Positions 1-9,913 of a stretch of 64,000 nucleotides of DNA are shown one piece after another. Numbering within the stretch: the stretch's first letter is position 1; each line of letters starts with the position of its first letter. The notes below the pieces were generated by a model, which ran no database searches, had not been told where the DNA came from, and saw nothing but the letters and a program-made list of their open reading frames with translations. This DNA is from Burkholderiales bacterium RIFOXYD12_FULL_59_19. GTDB taxonomy: Bacteria; Pseudomonadota; Gammaproteobacteria; Burkholderiales; Burkholderiaceae_C. The stretch covers positions 62,001-126,000 of the forward strand of contig MESQ01000055.1 in NCBI GenBank assembly GCA_001771065.1, written 5' to 3'. The position numbers and the translations under genes were made by a program.

Positions 1-21
1 CATCATCCCGAGCCCCGAATC

Positions 22-990
22 TCACGCCCATAGGTGACACTCCACCCAGTGAAACTGCCCTGGCTCACCCACCCGGATAGACAGTGGCGCTTCGCGGCGA
101 CAGCGCTCCATGGCATGAATACATCTGGGATGAAAACGACAGCCGCTAGGCAAATCGTCCGGGCCGGGTAGCTCACCCAGCAGTTGTTCGCTTCGACTTT
201 GGGCCAACATTGCATCCGGGTCCGGTTCGGGAATCGCTGCCAGCAAGGCCTGGGTATACGGATGTTTTGGCTGGCTAAAAACTTGCTCGGCAACGCCCAT
301 TTCGACAACCCGCCCCAGGTACATCACCGCAACGATGTCACTCACGTACTTGACCACTGCCAGGTTGTGCGAGATGAACACATAAGAGAGACCACGCTGA
401 CGTTGCAAATCGACTAACAGATTGAGTACCTGGCTCTGGATCGATACATCCAAGGCGGACACCGGCTCATCGGCCACGATCAATTCAGGCTTGAGCGCCA
501 AGGCCCGCGCAATGCAAATTCTCTGACGCTGGCCGCCCGAGAACTCGTGCGGGTAACGCGATGCAGCTTCAGCAGGCAAACCCACCGTTTCCAGCAACCG
601 CGCCACTTCAGCCTGGCGCTCGGTAGCGCCGCCCATACGATGAATGATCAGGGGCTCTTCAATCAAGCGCCCCACCTTAATGCGTGGGTCGAGCGCGCCG
701 TGAGGGTCTTGGAAGATCACCTGTAAGTGTTTGCGCATGTCACGCATACGATCAGGTGGCATCAGCGTCAAATCCTGTCCTTTAAAACGCACGGAGCCAC
801 TGCTCGACTGTAGGAGTCCCAATATCAGTCGCCCCAAGGTGGACTTTCCACAACCTGACTCGCCAACCACGCCCAAAGTTTGCCCCTTGCCAAGCGTGAA
901 GCTGACACGGTCTACCGCCAATAACCGTCGCCCGCCCTTCAAGGCAAAACTTTTGCTCAACTCGATCACATCAAGAAGTGGCGTACTCAT
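22..990 (-). CDS. Dipeptide/oligopeptide ABC transporter ATP-binding protein, DppF-like
   Basis: This 322-residue protein is the second ATPase of a peptide-type ABC importer and powers uptake from the cytoplasmic face of the inner membrane. Visible motifs are Walker [10 protein letters not shown] near residues 43-51, the Q-loop in IFQDP, the signature SGGQRQR, Walker B LIVADEP and the switch histidine in FISHN. The tail has the oligopeptide-ABC C-terminal domain with four cysteines (CRFHPRC, RC, VECH), the set that holds an iron-sulfur cluster in characterised Dpp ATPases. Its ATG overlaps the stop of the upstream ATPase as ATGA. It is the last gene of the minus-strand run; any further downstream gene lies outside the window. 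Substrate cannot be read from the ATPase. Confidence 0.93.
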   Translation of the reverse strand: MSTPLLDVIELSKSFALKGGRRLLAVDRVSFTLGKGQTLGVVGESGCGKSTLGRLILGLLQSSSGSVRFKGQDLTLMPPDRMRDMRKHLQVIFQDPHGALDPRIKVGRLIEEPLIIHRMGGATERQAEVARLLETVGLPAEAASRYPHEFSGGQRQRICIARALALKPELIVADEPVSALDVSIQSQVLNLLVDLQRQRGLSYVFISHNLAVVKYVSDIVAVMYLGRVVEMGVAEQVFSQPKHPYTQALLAAIPEPDPDAMLAQSRSEQLLGELPGPDDLPSGCRFHPRCIHAMERCRREAPLSIRVGEPGQFHWVECHLWA

Positions 991-1967
991 GGGTGCGCCA
1001 CGGGGTGGAAACAGGCCACCTGGTGCCCTGATCCGTCAGGTGTGAGCGGCGGCGGCGATGACTTGCAGCGGTCAGACACACGCGGACACCTGGGCCCGAA
1101 GGCACACCCCTTGGGCCGGTCTTCGGCAGCAGGCACGCGCCCATCAATTACAGCCAGGCGGTCAGTCCTGGGGGTTGACAAGCGCGGAATCGCAGCAAAA
1201 AGTCCGCGGGTGTAGGGATGCTTGGCAGCGGTGTAAAGGTCGCGCACACTGGCACTTTCGACGATTTCGCCTGCGTACATGACAGCCACACGATCGCAAA
1301 AACTCGCTACCACACCAAGATCATGCGTGATGATGACGATGGCCATGCCTAACTCATCGCGCAAACTGCGCAATAAATCCAAAATTTGGGCCTGGAGCGT
1401 GACATCCAGCGCCGTTGTGGGCTCATCGGCAATCAACAACTGCGGTTTACAAATCAGCGCCATGGCGATCAACACACGCTGACGCAGTCCGCCTGAGAGC
1501 TCATGCGGGTACTGCGAAAGACGCCGCTCGGGGGCATTCACACCAACACGCTTGAGCATCTGCAACGCGCGCTCGTTTTGCTGTGTGCGCGTCAGCTTTT
1601 CATGCAGGCTGACCGCCTCACGAAGCTGATCCCCAATGGTGAAAGTTGGATTCAAGCTGGTCATGGGATCTTGAAACACCACACCGATGCGCTTCCCCCA
1701 GACCTCGCGCAGCGCAGATCGGGACATGGCCATGAGATCAAGTTCATCGAGTCGCAGCCGACCACTTTCAATGTGGCTTGGTGGTGAAGCCTGAAGGCGA
1801 ATCGCAGACATCGCCATCACACTCTTGCCGCAGCCAGACTCGCCCACGATGCCCAGTGTTTGCCCCGCTTCCACTGAGAACGAAACACCATCAACAACCC
1901 GTGCGCCCCCCGGATTGCGTCCAAAACTCACGCTGAGGTGATCGACAGCAAACAATGGCTGGCGCAT
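987..1967 (-). CDS. Dipeptide/oligopeptide ABC transporter ATP-binding protein, DppD-like
   Basis: This is the partner ATPase of the 22-990 gene, 326 residues from the ATG at 1967. It shows Walker [20 protein letters not shown], signature LSGGLRQR, Walker [13 protein letters not shown] and the H-switch IITHD, then a C-terminal domain with CAFGPRC and two more cysteines. The frame is open further upstream to 2168, but that part runs into the acetamidase gene and does not look like this family. The protein from [13 protein letters not shown] has the normal DppD length. A GTG five codons upstream (1982) is an alternative start with a GGGG run nearby. There is no strong ribosome-binding site before the ATG. 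Confidence 0.92.
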   Translation of the reverse strand: MRQPLFAVDHLSVSFGRNPGGARVVDGVSFSVEAGQTLGIVGESGCGKSVMAMSAIRLQASPPSHIESGRLRLDELDLMAMSRSALREVWGKRIGVVFQDPMTSLNPTFTIGDQLREAVSLHEKLTRTQQNERALQMLKRVGVNAPERRLSQYPHELSGGLRQRVLIAMALICKPQLLIADEPTTALDVTLQAQILDLLRSLRDELGMAIVIITHDLGVVASFCDRVAVMYAGEIVESASVRDLYTAAKHPYTRGLFAAIPRLSTPRTDRLAVIDGRVPAAEDRPKGCAFGPRCPRVSDRCKSSPPPLTPDGSGHQVACFHPVAHP

Positions 1968-2034
1968 TGGAACTGTTGTCACACAGGCCCCAGTGATACG
2001 GGCATGGCTTTGCAACGACCCGTGTTCATGACAA

Positions 2035-3009
2035 TCAATCAAACACCACACATGGAAAGTAAAAGGAGACAACCCAATTGGGCATGTCAACGATTTCACT
2101 GATACGCAAATCACCGCAAACGCTGCACAGCATGTAAGCCTCGACGGCAGGCATGCCGTGCCGGGCACTTAGCAGATCAACCATGCCGCTAACCGCGTGG
2201 CGGGCCGCCTGCATCAGGTCAGGTCCGATGCCCGTGGTCACCTCATAGCCCTTGGCATCCAGGTGCCGCGCGACCGGACCCGGTGTTTTGAAGCGCGGGA
2301 ACGCCAGGGGTGTTTGCTTGATGAGTTCAAACTGCAAAGCCACGCTCATGGGGCTTTCAATTGCCGTCCCACAGACCTCGCCATCGCCTTGCGCCGCATG
2401 CGTGTCACCCACAGAAAAAAGTGCGCCCGCCACTTCTACCGGCAAATAAAGCTCGGTGCCAGCGGCGATATCACGCACATCCATGTTGCCACCCACCCGG
2501 CGCGGTGGCACGATGCTTTGCAACCCGGCCTCAGCCGGCGCCAATCCAATGGTGCCGGTGAAGGGCTTCAGTGGTACCTTGCCCCACTTACCAAACATGG
2601 CAGGTGCCAGCGTTGAAGCATCGTAAGACCACAGGTGCAAGGCCGGTTCCTTAAACTCATCTGCAAGCAAACCAAAGCCCGGTATGTTGGCCGTCCAGCC
2701 CCAGCCCGAGGGACGGAAAGACTGCAGCGTGACCTTGAGCACATCACCAGGCTCAGCACCCTCTATAAAGACCGGGCCAGTGACTGGATTGATGCGTCCA
2801 AAGTCCATCGTGCTCACGTCTTCCACTTTTGAAGACGGCGAGAGCTGCCCGCCAGAGGCCTCATAGACTTCAAACTCAACCGCCGTGCCGGGTTCGATAC
2901 GCAGCACAGGCGGCAGCGCGTTATTCCAGCCAACATGGCTCTGGGCGTGATGGATGGTGTGCGCAGGGCAGCCGCAACCGGCGCTGTGGGTGTGGGGTGT
3001 CTGGTTCAT
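2035..3009 (-). CDS. Acetamidase/formamidase family protein
   Basis: This 324-residue cytoplasmic protein belongs to the FmdA/AmdA family, which hydrolyses short amides such as formamide or acetamide to ammonia and the acid. Family hallmarks visible are the N-terminal beta-rich part (RIEPGTAVEFEVYEASGG), NPVTGPVFIEGAEPGD, GGNMDVRD, and GDTHAAQGDGEVCGTAIE, which includes the metal/active-site acidic and histidine residues. The N-terminus has extra histidines and a CGCP motif not typical of the core. It lies 9 bp downstream of a solute-binding protein gene and upstream of the two ATPases, so it is in the same transcription unit as the importer. That context suggests it acts on an imported amide or on a product of the nearby GGT-like enzyme; this is inference. 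Confidence 0.88.
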   Translation of the reverse strand: MNQTPHTHSAGCGCPAHTIHHAQSHVGWNNALPPVLRIEPGTAVEFEVYEASGGQLSPSSKVEDVSTMDFGRINPVTGPVFIEGAEPGDVLKVTLQSFRPSGWGWTANIPGFGLLADEFKEPALHLWSYDASTLAPAMFGKWGKVPLKPFTGTIGLAPAEAGLQSIVPPRRVGGNMDVRDIAAGTELYLPVEVAGALFSVGDTHAAQGDGEVCGTAIESPMSVALQFELIKQTPLAFPRFKTPGPVARHLDAKGYEVTTGIGPDLMQAARHAVSGMVDLLSARHGMPAVEAYMLCSVCGDLRISEIVDMPNWVVSFYFPCVVFD

Positions 3010-3018
3010 GGATGCCTC

Positions 3019-4635
3019 TTACTTGTTGATATACACATGGTCATAGTTGATGGGAATACGCACCGGGTCAACAAACAAGGCGTCAGACCCGCCGAGGCGC
3101 TTGGAGCGAATGCTAAAGCGCTGCTCGTTAAAGATGGGGGCCCACGGTGCGTCTTTCATGATGTCCGTGAAAATGCCTTTCCAAAGCTGCGCGCGTTCAG
3201 CCGCCTTGGCCGGACTGGACATCGCGTCGGCCGCCTGCGCACGCTTGTCGAGGTCTTTATTGCAGTACCAAGACCAGTTCCAGCCGCCTGCGGTTGCGCC
3301 AGCACAGCCCAGGATAGGACCGTAGAAATTGGACGGATCCGGAAAATCGGCAATCCACGCCATGCCGCCAGACCAGATCATCGGTGCCGTCATGGGCTTG
3401 CCACCTGCAGCAATCACGTTGGCTTGGGCCAGGTTTTTGAGAGCGACTTTGATGCCGATCTTGGACAAGTCTTCCTGAATGGCCTGCGCAATGCGCGGGT
3501 TGGGATCGACGTTGTACACATAAAGCTGGGTCGCAAAGCCCTTTTCCAAACCCGCTTGCTTGAGCAGTTCTTTGGCTTTGACGATGTCATACGCGTAGCC
3601 CTTGTAGTCCTTGTCGTAACCCGGCATGGTGGGCGGCAGGGGTTGATTCGCCACCAACGCGCGGTTGTTGATGATCTTGACGATGCGCGCTTTGTCAATG
3701 GCCATATTGATGGCTTGGCGAACCTCAAGCTTGTCAAACGGCTTCATTTGCACGTTCATCGTCACGTAGCCGGTCTGGAGTTGGCCTCCTTCGATGATCA
3801 TGGACTTGTATTTGGGATCGTTGCGTATTTGCAAAAATTTGGCGGGTGGAATGCCATCACCGGCAAAATCTGCCTCGCCCTTTTCAAGCTTCAGCAAGGC
3901 CGTCATGGGTTCAAGACCCACTTGAAAAGTAATTTGATCCAGCTTGGGCAGGCCCTTGATGAAGTAATCCGGGTTGCGCTTGAGCACCAACTGTTGTCCC
4001 AACTTCCACTCAGCCAACATAAAGGCGCCGCTCCCCACCACTTTTTTGCCAAAGTCTTTGCCTGCTTTGTCAACAGCTTCTTTGGGAACCACCGAGGCAA
4101 AATTGATGGCCATGGCGTGCAAGAAGGTCGCATCAGGTCGGGTAAGGGTGAACTTGACGGTCAGCGGATCAAGCACAACAACTCCCTTAACCTCTTTGGC
4201 CTTGCCGCTTTTGTAGGCTTCCATACCGCTGATGCTGTCAAAGAAGCCCGCGCCAGGACTTTCCGTTTTGGGGTTGGTGGTGCGCTCAATGGAGTACTTG
4301 ACATCTTGCGATCCGATCTCACGCCCGTTATGAAACTTCACACCTTTATGAAGCTTGAACGTGTAGTTGAGTCCGTCAGGTGAAATTTCATAACTCTCGG
4401 CCAGGCTGGGCGTGAGTTCTGCTGTGCCCGGTTTGTAATCCATCAAGCGTATAAACAGGCTTTTGATGATCGACCAATTCACCCAGTCGTAACCAATGGC
4501 CGGATCCAATGTGACGATGTCGTCTTTGTAGGTCACCACAATAGAGCCACCCTGCGGGCCCTCCTGGGCGAACGTGGGTGAGGCAGCAATGGCAAATGCC
4601 GACAGAACGGCTGCGGTCAAGGCACGGAGTTTCAT
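3019..4635 (-). CDS. ABC transporter substrate-binding protein, family 5 (peptide/nickel type)
   Basis: This 538-residue periplasmic receptor starts with a clear Sec signal peptide (MKLRALTAAVLSAFAIAASP, probable cleavage after TFA). The mature part follows the SBP_bac_5 plan: GSIVVTYKDDIVTLDPAIGYD at the front, then LAESYEISPDGLNYTFKLH and GVKFHNGREIGSQDVKYSIER. It also carries the late motif with MNMAIDKARI. Length is normal for DppA/OppA-type receptors. It is separated by 53 bp from the permease gene upstream and 9 bp from the acetamidase downstream. It should deliver ligand to the 4689-6448 permease pair. The ligand is not predictable from sequence; peptides, gamma-glutamyl compounds or amides fit the neighbours. 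Confidence 0.93.
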   Translation of the reverse strand: MKLRALTAAVLSAFAIAASPTFAQEGPQGGSIVVTYKDDIVTLDPAIGYDWVNWSIIKSLFIRLMDYKPGTAELTPSLAESYEISPDGLNYTFKLHKGVKFHNGREIGSQDVKYSIERTTNPKTESPGAGFFDSISGMEAYKSGKAKEVKGVVVLDPLTVKFTLTRPDATFLHAMAINFASVVPKEAVDKAGKDFGKKVVGSGAFMLAEWKLGQQLVLKRNPDYFIKGLPKLDQITFQVGLEPMTALLKLEKGEADFAGDGIPPAKFLQIRNDPKYKSMIIEGGQLQTGYVTMNVQMKPFDKLEVRQAINMAIDKARIVKIINNRALVANQPLPPTMPGYDKDYKGYAYDIVKAKELLKQAGLEKGFATQLYVYNVDPNPRIAQAIQEDLSKIGIKVALKNLAQANVIAAGGKPMTAPMIWSGGMAWIADFPDPSNFYGPILGCAGATAGGWNWSWYCNKDLDKRAQAADAMSSPAKAAERAQLWKGIFTDIMKDAPWAPIFNEQRFSIRSKRLGGSDALFVDPVRIPINYDHVYINK

Positions 4636-4688
4636 GGTGATGCACTTTCTGGTAGGTTGAAGAAACAGGCGGATTTAATCAATCTTTG

Positions 4689-5609
4689 TCATCGCAGTTG
4701 AATGCGCGGATCAATCAAGGGGGCCACAAGGTCTGCCAACAGGTTGCCCAAAACGATGGCAACTGCTGCGACCAAAGTCACACCCATGATGATGGGGATA
4801 TCGACTTGTTGAATGGCCTGCCATGCGAGCTGGCCAATGCCCGGCCATCCGAAAACCGACTCGACAACCACGGCACCACTCATGAACAGACCAATGTCAA
4901 TACCGATCATGGCCACCACGGGCAAAACGGCGTTGCGCAGTGCATGGCGCATCAGAACGCGCAGTTGAGACGCGCCCTTGGCCCGTGCTGTGCGAATATA
5001 GTCCTGCGTGAGCACATCAATCATCGAAGAACGCAGCATGCGCGCATACCAGCCCGCGCCCAACAAACCCAGCGTCATGGCGGGCAGCACCACGTGTTTG
5101 AATTCGCCATATCCCCCCACCGGGAACCAGTCAAGCAGCACCGAAAAGGTGTAGAGCATGGCCAGACTGGCCACAAATTGCGGGGTAGAAACGCCCACAA
5201 AAGACAGCATCATCACCACATCGTCTGAGCGCCGCCCCTGCTGGGCTGCTGCAAAAATGCCAATGACCAAACCGATGACGAGCTCGCAAGCAATCGCGGC
5301 ACCCATCAGGATCAATGTGGCGGGCAGCCGCGATGCCACCACCTCGCCCACTTCGGTTTTCTGAGCATACGAACGGCCCAAATCTCCCTGAACCAGTTGG
5401 GTCACATAACGACCATATTGCTGATAAAAGGGCAGATCCAGGCCAAGCTGTGTACGAATATTCGCCACGGTTTCAGCGGTTGCGCTGCGCCCGGCAATCT
5501 GTCGAGCGGGGTCTGCCGGCAAAATATAAAGTAGTGCAAAGGTGATCAACGTCACCCCCAAAAGCAACAACGCAGCTTGCGACAAACGCCCCAGCAAATA
5601 CCGCATCAT
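4689..5609 (-). CDS. ABC transporter permease, DppB-like
   Basis: This 306-residue inner-membrane permease has the DppB/OppB layout: an N-terminal helix (MMRYLLGRLSQAALLLLGVT), a periplasmic stretch with LGLDLPFYQQYGRYV, and a later five-helix core. The EAA-type loop reads DYIRTARAKGAS and contacts the ATPases. The stop of the upstream DppC-like gene overlaps its ATG at 5606-5609 (ATGA), so the two permeases are translationally coupled. It pairs with 5606-6448 and with the receptor at 3019-4635. Family assignment is firm; substrate is unknown. Confidence 0.93.
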   Translation of the reverse strand: MMRYLLGRLSQAALLLLGVTLITFALLYILPADPARQIAGRSATAETVANIRTQLGLDLPFYQQYGRYVTQLVQGDLGRSYAQKTEVGEVVASRLPATLILMGAAIACELVIGLVIGIFAAAQQGRRSDDVVMMLSFVGVSTPQFVASLAMLYTFSVLLDWFPVGGYGEFKHVVLPAMTLGLLGAGWYARMLRSSMIDVLTQDYIRTARAKGASQLRVLMRHALRNAVLPVVAMIGIDIGLFMSGAVVVESVFGWPGIGQLAWQAIQQVDIPIIMGVTLVAAVAIVLGNLLADLVAPLIDPRIQLR

Positions 5610-6448
5610 GAGCGTCGTGCCCCCAGCGTCGGGTCAAGCACCTGTCGCAGTGCATCACCCAGGACGTTAAAACACACTGCCATCAGCACAATAGCCGCCC
5701 CGGGAATAAAGACCAGCCATGGCGCAGTAGAAAAATAACTTTGATTTTCAAAAATAATGTTGCCCCAGGACGGTGTGGGGGGTTGCACGCCAATGCCCAA
5801 AAAAGACAGGGTTGCCTCAAGCAGCACGGTCGTCGCGATGCCCAATGTGCCATACACAATGAGCGTAGGAACAAGGTGCGGAACAATGTGACGAAACAAA
5901 ATACGCGCGGGGGTAGCACCCAGGCTGATGGTTGCTTCGACAAAGCTGCGCTCGGCCAATGCCACCGTTTGCGCGTACACAACACGCGCAATCTGTACCC
6001 AGTTAACCATGGCAATCACCATCGCCACGATCCACAAGCTGGGTGTAAAAATGGCCGACAACACAATGGCCAGCAACAAGGCCGGAAAGCACATCATCAG
6101 GTCGGTGAACCGCATCAACGCGACACCGACCCAACTGCGTAAAAACCCGCCAAAAACACCGATGACCGTGCCCACAGTCAAGGCAATCCCGTTGGCCACG
6201 ACACCGATGATGAGAGACGTTTGTGCGCCAAAGATGACACGGGAGAACAAATCACGACCCAGCAAATCCGTGCCAAACCAGAACCTGGCGGATGGCGCTA
6301 ATGGCGCGCCTTCAAGCGTCAAACCATCAAAGAAGGTTTCCTCTGGTGGGTACGGGGCCAGCCAGGGCGCACAAACTGCCACCAGCACAAGCAGAAACAC
6401 CAGTACCGAGGCGATACGGGTTGTGTTATTGACCAATTTGGAGGGCAC
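5606..6448 (-). CDS. ABC transporter permease, DppC-like (GTG start)
   Basis: This 280-residue permease is of the DppC/OppC class. It has the FGTDLLGRDLFSRVIFGAQT motif that follows the first helix in this class, and an EAA loop around ATISLGATPARILFRHI, with about six membrane segments. The frame opens with GTG at 6448, directly after the TGA of the GGT-like gene (zero spacing), and no better ATG is present. That tight junction implies co-translation with the GGT-like enzyme. It forms the heteromeric channel with 4689-5609. Confidence 0.92.
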   Translation of the reverse strand: MPSKLVNNTTRIASVLVFLLVLVAVCAPWLAPYPPEETFFDGLTLEGAPLAPSARFWFGTDLLGRDLFSRVIFGAQTSLIIGVVANGIALTVGTVIGVFGGFLRSWVGVALMRFTDLMMCFPALLLAIVLSAIFTPSLWIVAMVIAMVNWVQIARVVYAQTVALAERSFVEATISLGATPARILFRHIVPHLVPTLIVYGTLGIATTVLLEATLSFLGIGVQPPTPSWGNIIFENQSYFSTAPWLVFIPGAAIVLMAVCFNVLGDALRQVLDPTLGARRS

Positions 6449-8056
6449 TCACCAAGCCGCCACGGCACCGTCGGTGCGGGGCTCCGTGCCACCACACAAC
6501 ACGCCTTCAGCGTTTCGCCAGATGATTTGGCCGCGGCCAAAAGCGATGCGGTTGTTCGACCAGCTCACCTCATGACCAAGACGGGCCAAGCCGTGGTACA
6601 AATGTTCGGGCATCGAGCGCTCAATGTTGACACGGTTCGCCGTTTCCCACTCCCAGCGCGGTGCGTCCAGTGCCGCTTGCGGGTTCAAACCAAAGTCCAC
6701 GGTGTTCATGACCATTTGCACATGGCCTTGTGGCTGCATGAAACCACCCATGACGCCAAAGGGCCCAACAGCTTGACCGTTCTTGGTTAAAAAGCCAGGA
6801 ATGATCGTGTGGTAGGGTCGCTTGCCGGGTGCCAAACAATTTGGATGATCGGCTTTTAATGAAAAATTGTTACCCCGGTTGTGCAACGAAATACCGGTGC
6901 CTGGTACCACCATGCCAGAGCCAAAACCCATGTAGTTGCTTTGAATGAACGACACCATGTTGCCTTCTTTGTCTGCTGTACAAAGGTAAACCGTACCCCC
7001 CCGCGACGGCTCTCCTGGCAATGGCAGAGTGGCACGCGCCCCAATCAAGGCTTGCCGTTCCTTGGCGTAAGCCGCGCTGAGCAAATCAGATACCGAGACC
7101 CGCATGTGTGCAGGCTCGGCAATATGCGCAAAACCGTCCGCAAAAGCCAATTTGATGGCTTCAATCTGCCGATGGTGTGTCAGCAGTGAATCACGATCCG
7201 TGAACTCAAAACCTTGCAAGATGTTGAGCGCCATCAGGGCAACCAAGCCGTGGCCGTTAGGCGGAATCTCCCAAACGTCGTAGCCCCGATAGTTGACGCT
7301 GATCGGGTCACACCAGTCAACACGGTAGTCAGCCAGGTCAGATGGGCTCAAGTAGCCGCCCGCTGATTGCACAAATTGGCAGATGCGCTCCGCAATGGCA
7401 CCCCGATAAAAACTATCAGCACGGCTCTCTGCGATCGATTGCAATGTTTGCGCATGGGCTAGCGAACGCCACATCTCACCCGCCTGTGGTGCCCGCTCTG
7501 GCGCAAAAGTGTCAAACCAGGATTGGAAGTGCGCATCCTTGAACTGTTGTTTGAACAGCTTGAAGGCCTGCTGCCAGGCGAAAGCCACCGAGGGCGATAC
7601 CGGGAAACCATCTTGAGCCAGTTCAATCGCACCGGCCATCGCGGTGCCCAATGGCAAGCGACCAAAGCGCTCAGACAAAGCCGCCCAGGCCGCCGGTGTG
7701 CCCGGCACAGTGATGGGCAGTGGTCCGTATTTGGGCACCTCGGTGTGGCCCAGGGCGGTCATCTTTTCGAGCGTCAAACTTTGGGGTGCCGGGCCACTGG
7801 CGTTGAGGCCGTGCAATTTGCCCTTGTGCCAGACCAGGGCAAACGCGTCGCCACCAATGCCGTTGGCCGTGGGCTCAACCACAGTGAGTGCTGCAGCGGT
7901 GGCAACGGCTGCGTCCATGGCATTGCCACCGGCTTGCAAGACCCTGAGCCCGGCCTGGGCCGCCAGAGGCTGTGACGTGGCCACCATGCCACGATTGGCG
8001 TAAACCACGTTGCGGCGAGAGGCGTATGGATAGTTCAAAGCGTCAAATGAAAACAT
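6449..8056 (-). CDS. Gamma-glutamyltransferase family protein, YwrD-like
   Basis: This 535-residue protein is an Ntn-hydrolase of the gamma-glutamyltranspeptidase superfamily, closest in look to Bacillus YwrD (opening with NYPYASRRNVVYANRGMVAT). GGTs cleave themselves before a threonine that then acts as nucleophile. Here Thr355, in GGTVYLCTADKEGN, has the same spacing to the DKxGN motif as Thr391 of E. coli GGT. The substrate-loop MGGFMQPQGH and the C-terminal CGGTEPRTDG are also present. There is no signal peptide, so it should work in the cytoplasm, unlike periplasmic GGTs. It lies between two sets of ABC permease genes (10 bp and 0 bp spacing), which ties it to imported substrate. Oxamate or other amidohydrolase activity, known in the wider family, is possible. 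Confidence 0.9.
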   Translation of the reverse strand: MFSFDALNYPYASRRNVVYANRGMVATSQPLAAQAGLRVLQAGGNAMDAAVATAAALTVVEPTANGIGGDAFALVWHKGKLHGLNASGPAPQSLTLEKMTALGHTEVPKYGPLPITVPGTPAAWAALSERFGRLPLGTAMAGAIELAQDGFPVSPSVAFAWQQAFKLFKQQFKDAHFQSWFDTFAPERAPQAGEMWRSLAHAQTLQSIAESRADSFYRGAIAERICQFVQSAGGYLSPSDLADYRVDWCDPISVNYRGYDVWEIPPNGHGLVALMALNILQGFEFTDRDSLLTHHRQIEAIKLAFADGFAHIAEPAHMRVSVSDLLSAAYAKERQALIGARATLPLPGEPSRGGTVYLCTADKEGNMVSFIQSNYMGFGSGMVVPGTGISLHNRGNNFSLKADHPNCLAPGKRPYHTIIPGFLTKNGQAVGPFGVMGGFMQPQGHVQMVMNTVDFGLNPQAALDAPRWEWETANRVNIERSMPEHLYHGLARLGHEVSWSNNRIAFGRGQIIWRNAEGVLCGGTEPRTDGAVAAW

Positions 8057-8066
8057 GTTTGTTTAC

Positions 8067-8942
8067 CTACTTTTGCCGTGGGTCAAGCGCGTCACGCAAA
8101 CCATCACCGAGCAAGTTGAATGAAAGAACCAACAAGAAAATAGACAGGCCTGGCCACACCGCCATCCAGGGTGCGTTGTCCATGTAATTTTTGGCGGTAT
8201 TGAGCATGCTGCCCCAGCTTGGCAGCGGTGGCTGTTGCCCCAAGCCCAAAAACGACAAGCTGGCCTCGGCAATGATGGCGGCTGCAATAGACAGAGTGGC
8301 TTGCACAATGAGTGGCGGTATGACATTTGGCATGACATGGCGCAAGGCAATGCGCCAATGGGGGTTGCCAACAGCGCGTGCAGCCTCCACAAAATCTTCC
8401 ACCTTGATTTGCATCGCCTGGGCGCGGGTCAGTCTGATGAACACCGGCATCGCAGACACACCAATCGCAATCATGGCATTGTTAAGACTGGGCCCCAGAA
8501 ACGCAGACAGTGCGATCGCCAAAATCAAAAATGGCACCGCCAGCATGGCATCGGTAAAGCGCGAAATGATGCTGTCAGTCCAGCCACCCACATAAGCGGC
8601 CAACAAACCAATTGGAATACCCAAGGCCATGGAAATGCCAACCGACACCAGTCCAGCCAAGATCGATGCACGGGCACCCCAGACAACGCGGGACAAGACA
8701 TCACGACCGATTTCGTCGGTGCCAAACCAATACATTTGGCTCGGTGCCATGCGCACGGCACTCCAACTGGTCGCCACCGGATCGTAGGGTGCAAAAATCG
8801 GCGCAAAAACAGCCATCACAATAAAGAACAGCACAAAGACCAGCCCCACCATCGCCCCTTTGCGGCGTAACAACCTGCGCAGTGCGCGCCGTGCCGGGCT
8901 GGAATCTTGTAGCGTGAAAACAGGCAAGTTCAGGGTTGTCAT
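8067..8942 (-). CDS. ABC transporter permease, DppC-like (second system)
   Basis: This 291-residue DppC-class permease has the class motif FGTDEIGRDVLSRVVWGAR after a first helix and a periplasmic part (APIFAPYDPVATSW). The EAA loop is FVEAARAVGNPHWRIALRH. The stop lies 10 bp before the GGT-like gene and the start 4 bp after the partner DppB-like gene. It is not a close copy of the 5606-6448 permease, so the two importers are distinct systems rather than a recent duplication. Substrate unknown. Confidence 0.93.
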   Translation of the reverse strand: MTTLNLPVFTLQDSSPARRALRRLLRRKGAMVGLVFVLFFIVMAVFAPIFAPYDPVATSWSAVRMAPSQMYWFGTDEIGRDVLSRVVWGARASILAGLVSVGISMALGIPIGLLAAYVGGWTDSIISRFTDAMLAVPFLILAIALSAFLGPSLNNAMIAIGVSAMPVFIRLTRAQAMQIKVEDFVEAARAVGNPHWRIALRHVMPNVIPPLIVQATLSIAAAIIAEASLSFLGLGQQPPLPSWGSMLNTAKNYMDNAPWMAVWPGLSIFLLVLSFNLLGDGLRDALDPRQK

Positions 8943-8946
8943 TGAT

Positions 8947-9888
8947 TTAGCCGCGCAGGCGCGGGTTCACAAAAAAGTAGGCCATGTCAGCCAGTAAATT
9001 CAGCACAATGTACACACTGGAGGTAAACAGCACCACGCCTTGCACGACCGAGTAATCGCGATTGAACACGGCATCAACGATCAGCTTGCCAAAACCCGGA
9101 ATCGAAAAAACCTGCTCGGTCAACACCGCGCCCGACAACAGGGTTCCAAACTCCAGGGCACCCAGCGTGATGATGGGTGTCAGTGCATTGCGCAAAGCAT
9201 GTTTTAGCACCACGGTGCGCTCATTGAGCCCTTTGGCACGCGCGGTTCGCACATAGTCGGAGCCAAGCACCTGCAGCATGGCGCTGCGGGTGTGGCGCAT
9301 CAGCACCGCAGCCAGGCCCCCGCCCAGCACAAAAGCAGGCATCACCATCGCCGCCAGGTTGGCAGACAGGTCTTCAAAAGGACTGACATAACCCGAAGCC
9401 GGGAGCCACCCCAGGGACACCGAAAACAACAAAATCATCAAAATGCCGAGCCAAAAGTTGGGGGTAGACAAGCCCCACAAAGCCAGTATGTTGGCCAGAT
9501 AGTCCCAAATCGAGTCTTTGGCCACAGCCGAAATCACGCCCGCCGGAACACCAATGAGCAGCGATACCAGCATCGCCATGGAGGCCAGCTGCAATGTGAC
9601 TGGCAGCTTTTCCTTGATCAAACCCAAGACCGGTTGCTGAATACGCAACGACTCACCTAGATCGCCTTGCAGCACCCCGCCAATCCAGTAGGCGTAGCGC
9701 ACTGGCAAGGGTTCATCAAGGTGCATTTTTTTCTGCAGATACGCAATCACTTGCGGGTCTTGATCCTCACCGGCAAGGATCAGCGCAGCGTCGCCCGGAA
9801 GCAACTGCTGCAACCCGAAAATGATCACGGTGACAAAGAAAACGGTTGGCACCAGTGCCGCAACACGTTTTAAGAAATAGGTGAGCAT
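8947..9888 (-). CDS. ABC transporter permease, DppB-like (second system)
   Basis: This 313-residue DppB-class permease begins MLTYFLKRVAALVPTVFFVT at the ATG at 9888; an in-frame TTG four codons upstream is a weaker choice. It shows the periplasmic loop with MHLDEPLPVRYAYWIGGVLQ and the EAA loop DYVRTARAKGLNERTVVLKH, with six predicted helices. It is spaced 4 bp from the DppC-like gene and about 25 bp from the receptor gene upstream. It should form the channel with 8067-8942. Confidence 0.92.
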   Translation of the reverse strand: MLTYFLKRVAALVPTVFFVTVIIFGLQQLLPGDAALILAGEDQDPQVIAYLQKKMHLDEPLPVRYAYWIGGVLQGDLGESLRIQQPVLGLIKEKLPVTLQLASMAMLVSLLIGVPAGVISAVAKDSIWDYLANILALWGLSTPNFWLGILMILLFSVSLGWLPASGYVSPFEDLSANLAAMVMPAFVLGGGLAAVLMRHTRSAMLQVLGSDYVRTARAKGLNERTVVLKHALRNALTPIITLGALEFGTLLSGAVLTEQVFSIPGFGKLIVDAVFNRDYSVVQGVVLFTSSVYIVLNLLADMAYFFVNPRLRG

Positions 9889-9913
9889 GGCTTCAATCAA
9901 TGGCGCTAAAAAC

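Noticed and set aside
2935-4383. A 482-codon plus-strand open frame
   Set aside because: It is the antisense shadow of the substrate-binding protein gene and has no family features.
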